The notes under the pieces: generated by a model | What the model saw: the letters and a program-made list of their open reading frames with translations, nothing else | What the model was told of the DNA's origin: nothing | Database searches by the model: none | Shown: in pieces, positions 36,734-45,614 of the stretch | How the letters are laid out: each line of letters begins with the position of its first letter | Position numbering within the stretch: the first letter of the stretch is position 1 | Made by a program: the position numbers and the translations under genes | Origin: Novipirellula aureliae | GTDB lineage: Bacteria > Planctomycetota > Planctomycetia > Pirellulales > Pirellulaceae | Direction of reading: 5' to 3' | Assembly: GCF_007860185.1 (NCBI RefSeq) | Contig: NZ_SJPY01000006.1 | Coordinates: 62,845-126,844 of the forward strand | Length of the DNA stretch: 64,000 bases

Positions 36734-37873
36734 ATGAACTCGACCTCCACTCTCAGCAGCGTCCCTTTGCATTCATCGATTCCCCGTCCTGACGCTGAAA
36801 CCCGGTCTAACACCGAAGCCGTTGAAAACGGTAGACCGCACGCGAACACCGGAATTGGCACTCGCGTCGCGGCGACGCCAGAGGACCTTGATGACCAATC
36901 CAAACAGCAGATTTTGGGGATGTACGGCATCATTTCGGAAGAAATGCGGCAAATCGAGCAGCGTTTTCACGCGGAGCTTCAAAGCCCCTATGAATCGCTG
37001 GTTCCCGTGCTTCGTCATGGGACCCAATTAGGTGGTAAACGACTGCGCCCCGCAATGTTACTTTTGTCGGGTGCTGCATTGGGGAAATTGACCTCTGATC
37101 ACATTGTTCTCGGGACCGTGGTCGAAATGGTACACACTGCCACGTTGATCCATGATGACGTGCTCGACGAAGCGGTGATGCGACGTCATTCGGCGACCGT
37201 CAATGCGAAATGGAATAATCACACCAGTATCCTGCTCGGTGATTATTTGTTCGCACAAAGCTTTCGGTTGGTAGCGACGATCGGTTCGATTGAAGCCTGT
37301 CAATGGCTCGGGGAATCAGCTCGATTGATCTGCGAAGGAGAAATGCGACAAATCTTGACACGGGACGTTTTGGATTTGGATGAGTCTACCTATCTAGAAA
37401 TGATTCAAGGCAAGACAGCTGAGTTGTGCCGTGTTGCTTGCCGACTCGGTGCAAAGTTTTCGGGCGGTTCTGATTTTGATATCGATGCTTTGGCCGATTA
37501 CGGCGATTCGCTTGGAGTCGCGTTTCAAATCGCCGATGATTATCTCGATCTTTGGGGAAGCGATGAGCGAGTAGGAAAGACGCTCGGCACGGATATCGAA
37601 CAAGGCAAAACGACGCTTCCAATCATTCGCATGCTTTGTAGCGTTCAGGAATCTGAACGCGAGCGAATCGCGTCGCTGTTGCTCGGTCCTAGTGAGCAAC
37701 GCCTCAAAGCAATCATGCCCTTCCTGGAACAGAGCGATGCCAAGGCTTACACGCGGCGTATTGCTGAAGAGTATCGAACAAAGGCGATTGAGTCGATCAG
37801 TCATTTGGCCGATTCGGAAGCGAAACAGGCATTGATTGCCATCGCGAATTTTGCAGTCGATCGCCGCTTTTAA
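36734..37873 (+). CDS. Long-chain polyprenyl diphosphate synthase
   Basis: Condenses isopentenyl diphosphate into an all-trans prenyl chain, usually for quinone side chains. 379 residues. The two aspartate-rich motifs are HDDVLDEA and IADDYLDLWG. GGKRLRPAMLLLS precedes the first, and KTLGTDIEQGKTTLPII follows the second. The first 60 residues or so are a polar, non-conserved extension beginning MNSTSTLSSVPLHSS. The residues before the first DDxxD suggest a medium to long product, but I cannot fix the length. The menaquinone cluster 6 kb downstream is the likely user. Confidence 0.9.
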   Translation: MNSTSTLSSVPLHSSIPRPDAETRSNTEAVENGRPHANTGIGTRVAATPEDLDDQSKQQILGMYGIISEEMRQIEQRFHAELQSPYESLVPVLRHGTQLGGKRLRPAMLLLSGAALGKLTSDHIVLGTVVEMVHTATLIHDDVLDEAVMRRHSATVNAKWNNHTSILLGDYLFAQSFRLVATIGSIEACQWLGESARLICEGEMRQILTRDVLDLDESTYLEMIQGKTAELCRVACRLGAKFSGGSDFDIDALADYGDSLGVAFQIADDYLDLWGSDERVGKTLGTDIEQGKTTLPIIRMLCSVQESERERIASLLLGPSEQRLKAIMPFLEQSDAKAYTRRIAEEYRTKAIESISHLADSEAKQALIAIANFAVDRRF

Positions 37874-38128
37874 CGCGATTTTTGGTAGCCGCGACGGGAT
37901 CGAAGGCTCGACGCTCGGTTTCATGCCGTTCTTTTTAAGTACAGCGACGGACCATTTTTCACTGAAAAATGCGAGAGACTCTCGCTGAGTCGCAAGGCCA
38001 ACGCCCCAATCGTATTGCGGCATGCGGCCCGCTGGGTAAGCGGTTACCCAACAAAAAGAAGGGTGAGCGGTGAGCTTTTGTCGATCATAAAGGCCTGGAC
38101 ATTGACCGCGTGATTCTGATAAAGGTGA

Positions 38129-38569
38129 GTGCCACAAAACATGGACTTGCGACAATGCAGTCCGTTTACCCTTACGGATCCTATTGCTTTTAGCGCGTTT
38201 ATGGACGACCCACCTCCTCGCTTGCTCCTCGATGCACTGCATCGCTGTGTGGCGTGTTGCAGCGGCGCATTGTTGAAAATGTTCATTTGCGGCGCCCCGG
38301 TGATCGTTCCCGGTCACTGCTGGTTGGCCGAGCAGGTGCGTCAAGCAAATCGTCGTGGTGTGGTGGGATGCATCTACCAAACGTTCGATAGTATCCCAGC
38401 GATTTTGGAGCGACTCGTACAGCACGATGACACAAATCCCATTCACTCGCTTCAACACGCCAAAGTGATCGGCCGACGTCATCATCTCTCCAACACACTT
38501 TTGCAAAGAGGGCTCCCTTCGCTCGCTGAGCCCTCGCAAAGTATCTTTCTTTCTCGAATCATATCGTAG
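38129..38569 (+). pseudogene. Probable truncated glycosyltransferase fragment
   Basis: An open frame of 146 codons. Its centre resembles the C-terminal, nucleotide-sugar-binding part of GT-B glycosyltransferases: CSGALLKMFICGAPVIVPGH, then WLAEQVRQANRRGVVGCIYQ and SIPAILERLV. There is no N-terminal half: a TGA lies directly before the GTG at 38129, and the preceding 250 bases are not open in this frame. It ends 9 bases before the next glycosyltransferase gene. It could be the leftover of a deleted gene or a short functional domain. The opposite-strand open frame here has no recognisable features. Confidence 0.4.
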
Positions 38570-38578
38570 TGGAGTGGC

Positions 38579-39712
38579 ATGATGGGGCTCAAAAACGTCT
38601 TGCGATTCCCGGCTGATATCCGTCGTGCTAGACGTCTGTTAGCAAATCGTTCGTCCGATCATGCATTCGATGAGATCTCTCTCAACCAGCGTCCCATCGC
38701 TCTCGATCTGCACGGTTTTGACATGCTATTCGATTGTGGACGTCATCTCGCTTCCCTGGCTCACTATAGCGGCGAGATCGGCTCGCGATTTTATGTTCGC
38801 TCGAGCCGATTGGTGTTGGCGAGTATTAGCCACAAGCCATACGGTGCGAGGATGTTATCGTATCCGCATGTAACCTGGCTTTCCAACAAAGAACCACTTC
38901 CAAACGATGCATTGGTATTATCGGATTCTGACGTTTCGCAGCACAGGTCACCAGGCAACAATGGTCGGCGTTTGATTGAAATGCTTGTCGGATGCGACAT
39001 CCCCGACGGACTACCAGTGATGCCCTATCCGATGCATCCGGATACACTTTCCTTTTTAGATAGCCATTCGCTCGGCAGTCATCGCAAGACGAAGCAGCGG
39101 AGCGGCATCCTATTCGCGGGAAGTCAGAAAACAAAATACGGACGCGACAAAATGCAGAACCGATTCGGTGTCCTCAGTCGACTGCATATCTTAGACATCA
39201 TCCGAGATTGCTGTGACAATGGTCTCAACGGTGACGTTCCGGTGTTTTTGAGGAACAGCGCCATCGAGCCGGTCGCTGCAGCCGACTGGCTGTCTTTTTT
39301 GGCACAGTATCAATTCTTTGTTTGTTGCCCTGGGGTCGACCAACCTTTGTGCCACAATCTGATTGAATCGATGAGTGTCGGAACGATTCCGCTCATCGAA
39401 TATGGTGATCGCTTGCGACCGAAGCTCGAAGATGGAGTCAACGCGATTTGTTTTCAAGGCGAAAGCGGATTGCGTCAAGCAATTCGTCGGATTGGAAGCA
39501 TGACAAAATCTGAAATCACTTGCCTCTCCAACAACGTGGCCGAGCACTACGACCGCCACTTAGCAGGCGATACGTTTATGAAATCATTGAGAGACGAAAC
39601 GATCGACGTGCCCTTCAACCAAGTCGCCATGCCATTTCACAGCGAGAACTTTTACCAAGGGCGCCAAACAAGCTGCCCATCCAACCATGCAAACGGCAAT
39701 CGACGGAAGTAG
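38579..39712 (+). CDS. Glycosyltransferase-like protein (exostosin-like)
   Basis: 377 residues. The C-terminal half has the layout of a GT-B or exostosin-type enzyme: FVCCPGVDQPLCHNLIESMS, then VGTIPLIEYGDRLRPKLEDG, then FQGESGLRQAIRRI. The N-terminal half contains LDLHGFDMLFDCGRHLASLA and PYPMHPDTLSFLDSH and is less typical. Probably transfers a sugar in surface polysaccharide synthesis; donor and acceptor are unknown. Its last 43 codons overlap the 3' end of the convergent YfhO-type gene. A start at 38582 is equally possible. Confidence 0.65.
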   Translation: MMGLKNVLRFPADIRRARRLLANRSSDHAFDEISLNQRPIALDLHGFDMLFDCGRHLASLAHYSGEIGSRFYVRSSRLVLASISHKPYGARMLSYPHVTWLSNKEPLPNDALVLSDSDVSQHRSPGNNGRRLIEMLVGCDIPDGLPVMPYPMHPDTLSFLDSHSLGSHRKTKQRSGILFAGSQKTKYGRDKMQNRFGVLSRLHILDIIRDCCDNGLNGDVPVFLRNSAIEPVAAADWLSFLAQYQFFVCCPGVDQPLCHNLIESMSVGTIPLIEYGDRLRPKLEDGVNAICFQGESGLRQAIRRIGSMTKSEITCLSNNVAEHYDRHLAGDTFMKSLRDETIDVPFNQVAMPFHSENFYQGRQTSCPSNHANGNRRK

Positions 39713-42070
39713 CCACCAAGGGGCGTACCAAAATGTAACCTGCCAATGCCCAGCAGGCACAGCGATACGCTGCTTCAAAAAATCACTTCGTTCAACCGCT
39801 ACGTTTACGACCCGCCCATCGATCAATGAGATCAGCCGAGCGCGCCAATGGCCATCTTGAATCACGTTTCTCTGTAGCGACGAATATTCTTCACATTCAA
39901 CGAACACGATGGCGGAGTCCGCTTTGGATTCGAGAACCTCAACCGTGCCTCGCTTGTCGAGCGAATCAGGCCCCTCTGGTAGCGCCGCCAATCGTTTCCG
40001 GAAATCATCAAGTGTCACCACGCTGGTCTCGTTGGCCTCGTAGCTGGTCAATTGGTAAGACGCTTCGAGACTTTGTGGAACTGACGTGATTTGAATATTG
40101 CCAATATCATCGGCATGAACCAATCGGTTGATCGCCAACCACTTTCGGATCGCTTGCCAAAACTGATCACGCTGCTGAGGTGTTTTTCCTCGAAGCTCGC
40201 TGGCGACTGCCTCCCAGAACATTGCGACTGAGTCGCTTTGGATCGACACCATCGAATTAAAAACCGCTTGCCGTTCGGCGAGGTGCCAGCGACCGAACGA
40301 CGACGTTCGCAGGGTCGATTCCACTTCCAATAAGCGTTGTTCACTTGGTCCCAGTCGCCAAGAAGCCGGAAATTGCGACTTCGACTTCGTACGAAGGGTG
40401 AGTCCCGATACCCTCTCGTTGGTATCAGCCAAGAGTTGTTGCTCCTGCTTGCGATTCACCTTATAGACAATTCCTGAACCAAACACGAACAAATCAACCG
40501 TAACCACGACGATCAGGAATCGAACAGCAGCGGTGGTTGTCAATTTGGATTTCGTCCAAGCTTGGAAAATCGCCCCCAAGGCGAATAGAACGAGCAACGA
40601 ATGGGCGAGCGAATGTTGGATTTCTCGCAGCCCCGCATCGGCGTTGAGCGGCCCCCAAAACGGGTCCGATATTTTTGTTGCACGATCAAGAACCGCACTC
40701 CAAACACCGGGCGTCAAGCGAACGATGACGGTCGAGACCCATGCCGCGACCAGTACAGCGGCCAAGCCAACGATCATTCGCCTCGTTGCCCTGTGAAGCC
40801 GTTCTTCACCAAGATTGAAACATCGGTCGACGAATCGAGCGGTAACGATTGATAGCGAAATTGCAGTCAAGGGAAGCCATTTCGCTGGATATCTCAACGA
40901 GTCATAACCGGGGAAGAATGAATACAACCACCAATACAATCCGCCCGCGGCACTGTCAGTATCCAGCATCGCGCCGAACAGATTTTGCATGTACCAAACG
41001 AGACCGAAATGCCCCATCGCAGCGAACCAAGTCGCGATCGCGATCCCGAACCAGACATCAAGTTTTTCTTCCCTAAGTCGTGCCAATGGAGTTAGAAAGG
41101 CCAATGCAACCAGCAGTCCCATGTAGAGCGATGGCGTCCACATCTTGCCTTCGCCGGGCATCATCAAACCAAGCCGATGGTTCCTTGGAATTAGCGATCC
41201 CGACGCGTTAGCGGTCAGAAAGTCAACCGCATGCCATGGAGCAACAGAGAATGCGAAGACTTCCTGTCGACGAGAACCGGAGGAAGGCGGATCGAGCCAG
41301 TTTCCGGACTCAACCTCTCGGACACGATCACTTTGTTGGCTCCACGATAACGAGCCCGCGATTTGAGGAAGCGACAAACCGACGGCAATCAATGCACAAA
41401 ACCCGATTCGTATCAAAACCGTTTGAAATTCGCCAAACGATCGGCGCTGAAAATCTCGAATTTGCCGCACAACAAGGGCAGCGATCACCACGATGAAACC
41501 ATTCAGCAGCGTTTGCGGATCACCACCGAGAATCATCATTGCCGAGGCGATCGCTGCAATTCGAATTCGTCGACTCGCAAATTTTTTGTCGTTTGCCTCT
41601 GAACGGGAAAGCAAGTTGGAAAGCAATAGCGGCAACCATGCGGCGCCAACCAGAAAGGGTGGATTCGTGTAAAGAAACAGCACGCTGCCCGACATTGGAT
41701 AGACCACCGCTGCGATCGTCGCCGCACCTTTTGAAACTCCCGCTTGCCGAGCGGCATAGCGGGCGGTTGCCGAGGCGATCAGCAAATGGACGACGACGTA
41801 GAGGCTAAGGCAAACATCCGAGGAGAGCGGCAGCGCGAACAAAAGCCAACGCAGTGGATAGAAAACCGCAGTCGTCGTTTCGCCGATCAAAGGCACACCC
41901 GTTTGATCGAGTGGGTTCCAAAGAGGCAACCAATCGGCATGCATCCGAGCCGCGACGTAATCGTACAGCGGTGTGTAAAAATAGCCGATATCGCGAAACG
42001 CCAACCGATCAAGGCCGATCAAGGCGGTCATGAATAGCAGCAAAATTGCAACACGGGGAAGATTCGACAT
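39584..42070 (-). CDS. YfhO-type polytopic membrane protein
   Basis: About 828 residues, with twelve or more helices in the first 550 and a soluble C-terminal portion followed by one last helix (WWLLPSIAVCMVGWAAC). The N-terminal part, DRLAFRDIGYFYTPLYDYVAA, followed by WNPLDQTGVPLIGE and FYPLRWL, is characteristic of YfhO/GT-C-like proteins. Family members are thought to transfer sugars from lipid carriers outside the membrane. The start MSNLPRV at 42070 is preferred over one 10 codons upstream. The neighbouring glycosyltransferase and PEGA lipoprotein suggest a surface-glycan role, but that is inference. Confidence 0.8.
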   Translation of the reverse strand: MSNLPRVAILLLFMTALIGLDRLAFRDIGYFYTPLYDYVAARMHADWLPLWNPLDQTGVPLIGETTTAVFYPLRWLLFALPLSSDVCLSLYVVVHLLIASATARYAARQAGVSKGAATIAAVVYPMSGSVLFLYTNPPFLVGAAWLPLLLSNLLSRSEANDKKFASRRIRIAAIASAMMILGGDPQTLLNGFIVVIAALVVRQIRDFQRRSFGEFQTVLIRIGFCALIAVGLSLPQIAGSLSWSQQSDRVREVESGNWLDPPSSGSRRQEVFAFSVAPWHAVDFLTANASGSLIPRNHRLGLMMPGEGKMWTPSLYMGLLVALAFLTPLARLREEKLDVWFGIAIATWFAAMGHFGLVWYMQNLFGAMLDTDSAAGGLYWWLYSFFPGYDSLRYPAKWLPLTAISLSIVTARFVDRCFNLGEERLHRATRRMIVGLAAVLVAAWVSTVIVRLTPGVWSAVLDRATKISDPFWGPLNADAGLREIQHSLAHSLLVLFALGAIFQAWTKSKLTTTAAVRFLIVVVTVDLFVFGSGIVYKVNRKQEQQLLADTNERVSGLTLRTKSKSQFPASWRLGPSEQRLLEVESTLRTSSFGRWHLAERQAVFNSMVSIQSDSVAMFWEAVASELRGKTPQQRDQFWQAIRKWLAINRLVHADDIGNIQITSVPQSLEASYQLTSYEANETSVVTLDDFRKRLAALPEGPDSLDKRGTVEVLESKADSAIVFVECEEYSSLQRNVIQDGHWRARLISLIDGRVVNVAVERSDFLKQRIAVPAGHWQVTFWYAPWWLLPSIAVCMVGWAACLAPLVKVLAVKWHGDLVEGHVDRFVSQ

Positions 42071-42147
42071 CGTTAGGGTATCTCTTCGTTGGATAGGCAT
42101 CTAGCCTGTCCAGAAAGCAGTGATAGGGGAACCGCCTATCCTACTTG

Positions 42148-42588
42148 TTAACGAGATCCTGTCACGATCCCCGCTTGCGACTGGGTTCGCAGAGCATCCG
42201 CGCGGTCGAGTACTTCGGGCGTCGGAGTCAGCGTTTTGGGGATCAATTGGATGTCAATGATTCGCTCGTCTCGCAGTTCACCAGGCCACAGGGTTTCGGA
42301 AATAAAATCGAGTCCCGGATACTCGTACCAAGGTGGATTGAGCCGACGGCGGATCGTCTCGGTACGGTAGCCATCTTTCTCGACTCGAATCTCACGTGTT
42401 CCATAATAGACAAAGCTTGTCGCGGCAGGGCTTGTGCCGATGACTTGGTTGTCGACCGAAATCGTCGCCCCTGAAGGACTCGTCCGCACGGTCATCCGCC
42501 TTCGAACGCAGCCAGACGAGGTCACCATGGTGACCAGAATGGCGGATGCAGCCAATTGCGAAACCGGGCGACGCAGCCAAAGAGGCAT
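42148..42588 (-). CDS. PEGA-domain lipoprotein
   Basis: About 146 residues from the start MPLWLRRPVSQLAASAILV. The leader ends in a lipobox-like SSGC, so the mature N-terminus is probably a lipidated Cys. The PEGA core reads VRTSPSGATISVDNQVIGTS, then FVYYGTREIRVEKDGYRTE. PEGA domains resemble surface-layer proteins and often sit on envelope proteins. The frame is open for 18 further codons upstream, but those are polar and would hide the signal. The gene is 77 bases upstream of the YfhO-type gene on the same strand. Confidence 0.8.
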   Translation of the reverse strand: MPLWLRRPVSQLAASAILVTMVTSSGCVRRRMTVRTSPSGATISVDNQVIGTSPAATSFVYYGTREIRVEKDGYRTETIRRRLNPPWYEYPGLDFISETLWPGELRDERIIDIQLIPKTLTPTPEVLDRADALRTQSQAGIVTGSR

Positions 42589-43145
42589 TCGGGTTTCACG
42601 AGATCGGCAAGCTGGCTCGGCAGCAGATTTCATTGGGCACACAGTAAAAGATTCGAATGGACATCACGTTCCGGCTTCTCTGTTAACAACTGGAAGCAAC
42701 CGCCCGCAACATCGATTTTTGAATAAATGGCTTTTGCTTCGGGTCGTAGCCGAGTTTTTTGCCGCGGATGCAAGTCCGAATGGCGTGGACGGAAGGAATT
42801 CTGAAACGTGGAACATCCTTCCGTCGAGCTTGACTCGGCGGAGCAAACAAGTGGCGGCTACAAACCGCACGCCCGAAAGAAATTCGCCCCCCCCGAGGCT
42901 TACGGGTAGGATATGCAAGAGCTGCAAAACGGTCACACCCTTCTTCACCCAATCGAAAAATGAGAATCAAGCTCGACTCCCGTGTACGCTGACCCCCAAC
43001 AGGATGATTTTCCTTCCAAAACGCTTCCTGCTTTGTTGCGGGGAGTAACATTTTTTCGGTTATTCGAGTAATCTGACGCAGTCCTTCGCCCGAATCCAGC
43101 GACATTTTTGGCGGGGGGATCTATTTTTTTACTTACGGGCTTTTT
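42589..43145. other. Gap between the PEGA gene and the menaquinone operon
   Basis: About 560 bases. Open frames on both strands are arginine- and cysteine-rich and overlap one another, typical of shadows. An eight-base C run is at about 42888. It must carry the menG operon promoter and the promoter of the divergent PEGA gene. I see no clear element. Confidence 0.4.
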
Positions 43146-43946
43146 ATGGTCTCTTCGGCAACCGAAACACAAAACCAGCATCCAAAACTCGACCCTGGGG
43201 CCCTCGATTCGGGCGCAGTTGATTCGGGGACAGTTGATAAGAGCGGAACGCGGGTCCGCGAAATGTTCCGTCAAATCGCACCTCGCTACGATGCAATGAA
43301 CCATTTGCTGTCGCTCAGCGTTGACCGCTATTGGCGTTGGCGAACCGTTCGGATGCTGCGTCTGGATTCGGACGAACCCGTCCTCGATACCTGTACCGGG
43401 ACTGGCGATTTGGCGATCGCGATTGCCAAGAAAGCACCTTCACTGAAGATCATCGGCAGCGATTTCTGCTATGCGATGTTGGAGATCGCCTGCCGCAAAC
43501 GGCGTCTGCAAACGGCCAGCGAATCGATTGAGTTCATTGAAGCGGATTCCCAAGCGTTGCCATTTGCCGATGACTCATTCCAGTGCGTGACGGTCGCTTT
43601 CGGACTACGCAATGTGACCGATACCGATCGGGGACTAGGCGAGATGAGGCGAGTTTGCACGCCGGGCGGACAAGTCGTGGTACTGGAGTTTTCACGGCCA
43701 CGATTGATTGGACTTCGGCAAGCTTACGGATTCTATTTTAGTCACGTGTTGCCTCGCATCGGACAATGGTTCGCTCGCAATGACAAGTCGGCCTACAAGT
43801 ATTTGCCCGAATCGGTTGGTCAGTTTCCAGATGGCCAAGCGTTGGCCGATCGGATGACGGCCGCAGGACTAACCGATGTCCGGTTCACTCCGTTGACATT
43901 TGGTGTGGCTACGATTTATCGTGGAACGAAACCGAAAGAAGCATGA
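43146..43946 (+). CDS. menG: Demethylmenaquinone methyltransferase (UbiE/MenG)
   Basis: A SAM-dependent C-methyltransferase acting at the last step of menaquinone synthesis. Motif I is [19 protein letters not shown]. The family blocks [20 protein letters not shown] and [16 protein letters not shown] are both present, and VVVLEFSRP precedes the C-terminal [13 protein letters not shown]. Its 266 residues include a 40-residue polar N-terminus not found in short members. The stop overlaps the ubiX start by ATGA, so this is the first gene of a coupled operon of quinone genes. Confidence 0.93.
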   Translation: MVSSATETQNQHPKLDPGALDSGAVDSGTVDKSGTRVREMFRQIAPRYDAMNHLLSLSVDRYWRWRTVRMLRLDSDEPVLDTCTGTGDLAIAIAKKAPSLKIIGSDFCYAMLEIACRKRRLQTASESIEFIEADSQALPFADDSFQCVTVAFGLRNVTDTDRGLGEMRRVCTPGGQVVVLEFSRPRLIGLRQAYGFYFSHVLPRIGQWFARNDKSAYKYLPESVGQFPDGQALADRMTAAGLTDVRFTPLTFGVATIYRGTKPKEA

Positions 43947-44656
43947 TGACGACGGAAACGAAAGCAAAATTGCCGATCGTGTTGGCGATGACTGGAGCAA
44001 GCGGTGCTATCTTTGGCGTGCGACTCTTGCAAAGTCTGAGTTCGAGCGGCAACGACGTTCACCTGACCATCAGCCCCAGCGGGGCGGCGGTTATCCGCCA
44101 AGAATTGGACTTGAACCTCGACTTACGCTCACCCGATTTGGGATCGCTTCTTCGTTTCCAGCCCGCCTGGAGTCCGGCAAAGAGTCCGGCAAACTCGAAC
44201 TCGCCTCACTCGGTTGCGAATCCGGCTGCTAGCTCTGCTGCGATGATAGACCAATCTCTCTCGCGAATTCACTATCACCGCTACGACGATTACTTTACCC
44301 CAATCGCTAGCGGATCGTTTCGGACTCAAGGCATGGTCGTCTGTCCGTGTAGCGGAACGACGCTAAGCGGAATCGCTCACGCCTCGGCATCCAACTTAAT
44401 CCAGCGTGCTGCGGAAGTGCATTTAAAAGAGCGTCGGCGTCTCGTTTTGGTTCCCCGCGAAACGCCACTGAGCACGTTGCAACTCGAAAACATGCTCCGC
44501 GTGGCGACGGCCGGAGCGGTGATGTTACCGGCGATGCCGGGTTGGTATCACGGGGTCGATTCGATCGACTCGTTGGTCGATTTCGTGGTCGCTAGAATCT
44601 TGGATCAAATCGATGTCGACCATTCGTTGATTCAACGTTGGACGGAGGGCAGGTGA
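43943..44656 (+). CDS. ubiX: UbiX-like flavin prenyltransferase
   Basis: Makes the prenylated FMN cofactor used by UbiD-type decarboxylases. In the futalosine pathway such a pair removes the ring carboxylate. The N-terminal FMN motif is [13 protein letters not shown]. The mid-part [20 protein letters not shown] and the C-terminal [19 protein letters not shown] are typical. It is 237 residues, against about 190 usual. The extra part is a low-complexity insert at about residues 55-105 containing [14 protein letters not shown], encoded by a short direct repeat. No ubiD-like gene is in the window. It overlaps its neighbours at both ends. Confidence 0.9.
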   Translation: MMTTETKAKLPIVLAMTGASGAIFGVRLLQSLSSSGNDVHLTISPSGAAVIRQELDLNLDLRSPDLGSLLRFQPAWSPAKSPANSNSPHSVANPAASSAAMIDQSLSRIHYHRYDDYFTPIASGSFRTQGMVVCPCSGTTLSGIAHASASNLIQRAAEVHLKERRRLVLVPRETPLSTLQLENMLRVATAGAVMLPAMPGWYHGVDSIDSLVDFVVARILDQIDVDHSLIQRWTEGR

Positions 44657-45606
44657 ATTCGATGAGTGAACCGCTTGCCTCGACTCGTCGATCGAGCGTG
44701 AAAATCAGTGACTGGTTGGAGTTGATTCGCTTTAGCCATACCGTATTCGCATTGCCGTTTGCCGCCTTGGCAACCGTGATGGCATTTGCTACGCCACTTT
44801 CGAGTGGCCAGTATCCATCGTTTCGCATCCGAGACATTTTGGGGATACTGCTGTGCATGGTCTTCGCCCGCAGTGCGGCGATGGCATTTAACCGTCTGGT
44901 CGATCACCACATCGACGCCGAGAATCCGCGAACGGCCAATCGACATTTACCCGCTGGCGTGTTGTCACGACGGAGTGTGCTGGCGTTTGTGGTGCTCTGT
45001 TCGATCGGCTTTGTCGCATCGACGACTCTCTTTCTGCCGAATCGTTTGCCCTTGGCCGGGTCGATACCCATTTTGGCTTTTTTGTGCGGCTATAGCTTAG
45101 CAAAACGGTTCACGTCTGCATCGCACTTGTGGTTGGGTGTGGCTCTGAGCCTGTCGCCGATTTGTGCGTGGGTGGCGATTCGCGGTAGCGAGGTGATCGC
45201 ATTTCCAAACGATATTCTGATCCCTGCCGTGCTTGCTGCGGCCGTTGCCGCCTGGGTGGCTGGGTTCGACATCATCTACGCTTGCCAAGATGCCCCGTTC
45301 GATGCGGGAAAGGGATTGCATAGTATTCCCTCTCGCTATGGAATCGGCGGTGCACTACGATTCGCTGCGGTTTTTCATCTAGCGATGCTTGGTCTGCTAG
45401 GTATTTTACTAATCGTTGGCCGATCGGCTGGACTTGGGCCGCTCTTTGCAGCGGTATGGTTGGTAATCGCAGCCATGGTATTTTGGCAGCACTCGCTGGT
45501 CCGTCCCGATGACCTGGACCGAGTGAACCAGGCTTTTTTTAATGCGAACGCGGCGATAAGTTTGACACTACTCGTCGCAGGAACAATCGATTGTTTGTGG
45601 GTTTAG
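44653..45606 (+). CDS. UbiA-family prenyltransferase (MqnP-like)
   Basis: A membrane enzyme that attaches the polyprenyl chain to the aromatic ring. The two Asp-rich motifs are NRLVDHHIDAENPRTANRHL and YACQDAPFDAGKGLHSIP. About eight helices. The position between ubiX and mqnE fits the prenyltransferase of the futalosine pathway rather than MenA. A GTG at 44653 has GGAGG a few bases upstream and overlaps the ubiX stop; ATG 44662 is an alternative. The 3' end runs up to the start region of mqnE. Confidence 0.88.
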   Translation: MNSMSEPLASTRRSSVKISDWLELIRFSHTVFALPFAALATVMAFATPLSSGQYPSFRIRDILGILLCMVFARSAAMAFNRLVDHHIDAENPRTANRHLPAGVLSRRSVLAFVVLCSIGFVASTTLFLPNRLPLAGSIPILAFLCGYSLAKRFTSASHLWLGVALSLSPICAWVAIRGSEVIAFPNDILIPAVLAAAVAAWVAGFDIIYACQDAPFDAGKGLHSIPSRYGIGGALRFAAVFHLAMLGLLGILLIVGRSAGLGPLFAAVWLVIAAMVFWQHSLVRPDDLDRVNQAFFNANAAISLTLLVAGTIDCLWV

Positions 45607-45614
45607 GAAACAGA

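Noticed and set aside
37394-38539. 381-codon minus-strand frame over the polyprenyl synthase and the following gap
   Set aside because: Most of it is antisense to a conserved gene and the rest has no recognisable motif.
42683-43105. 140-codon minus-strand frame in the gap before menG
   Set aside because: Arg/Cys-rich, overlapping other frames, no motif and no credible start.
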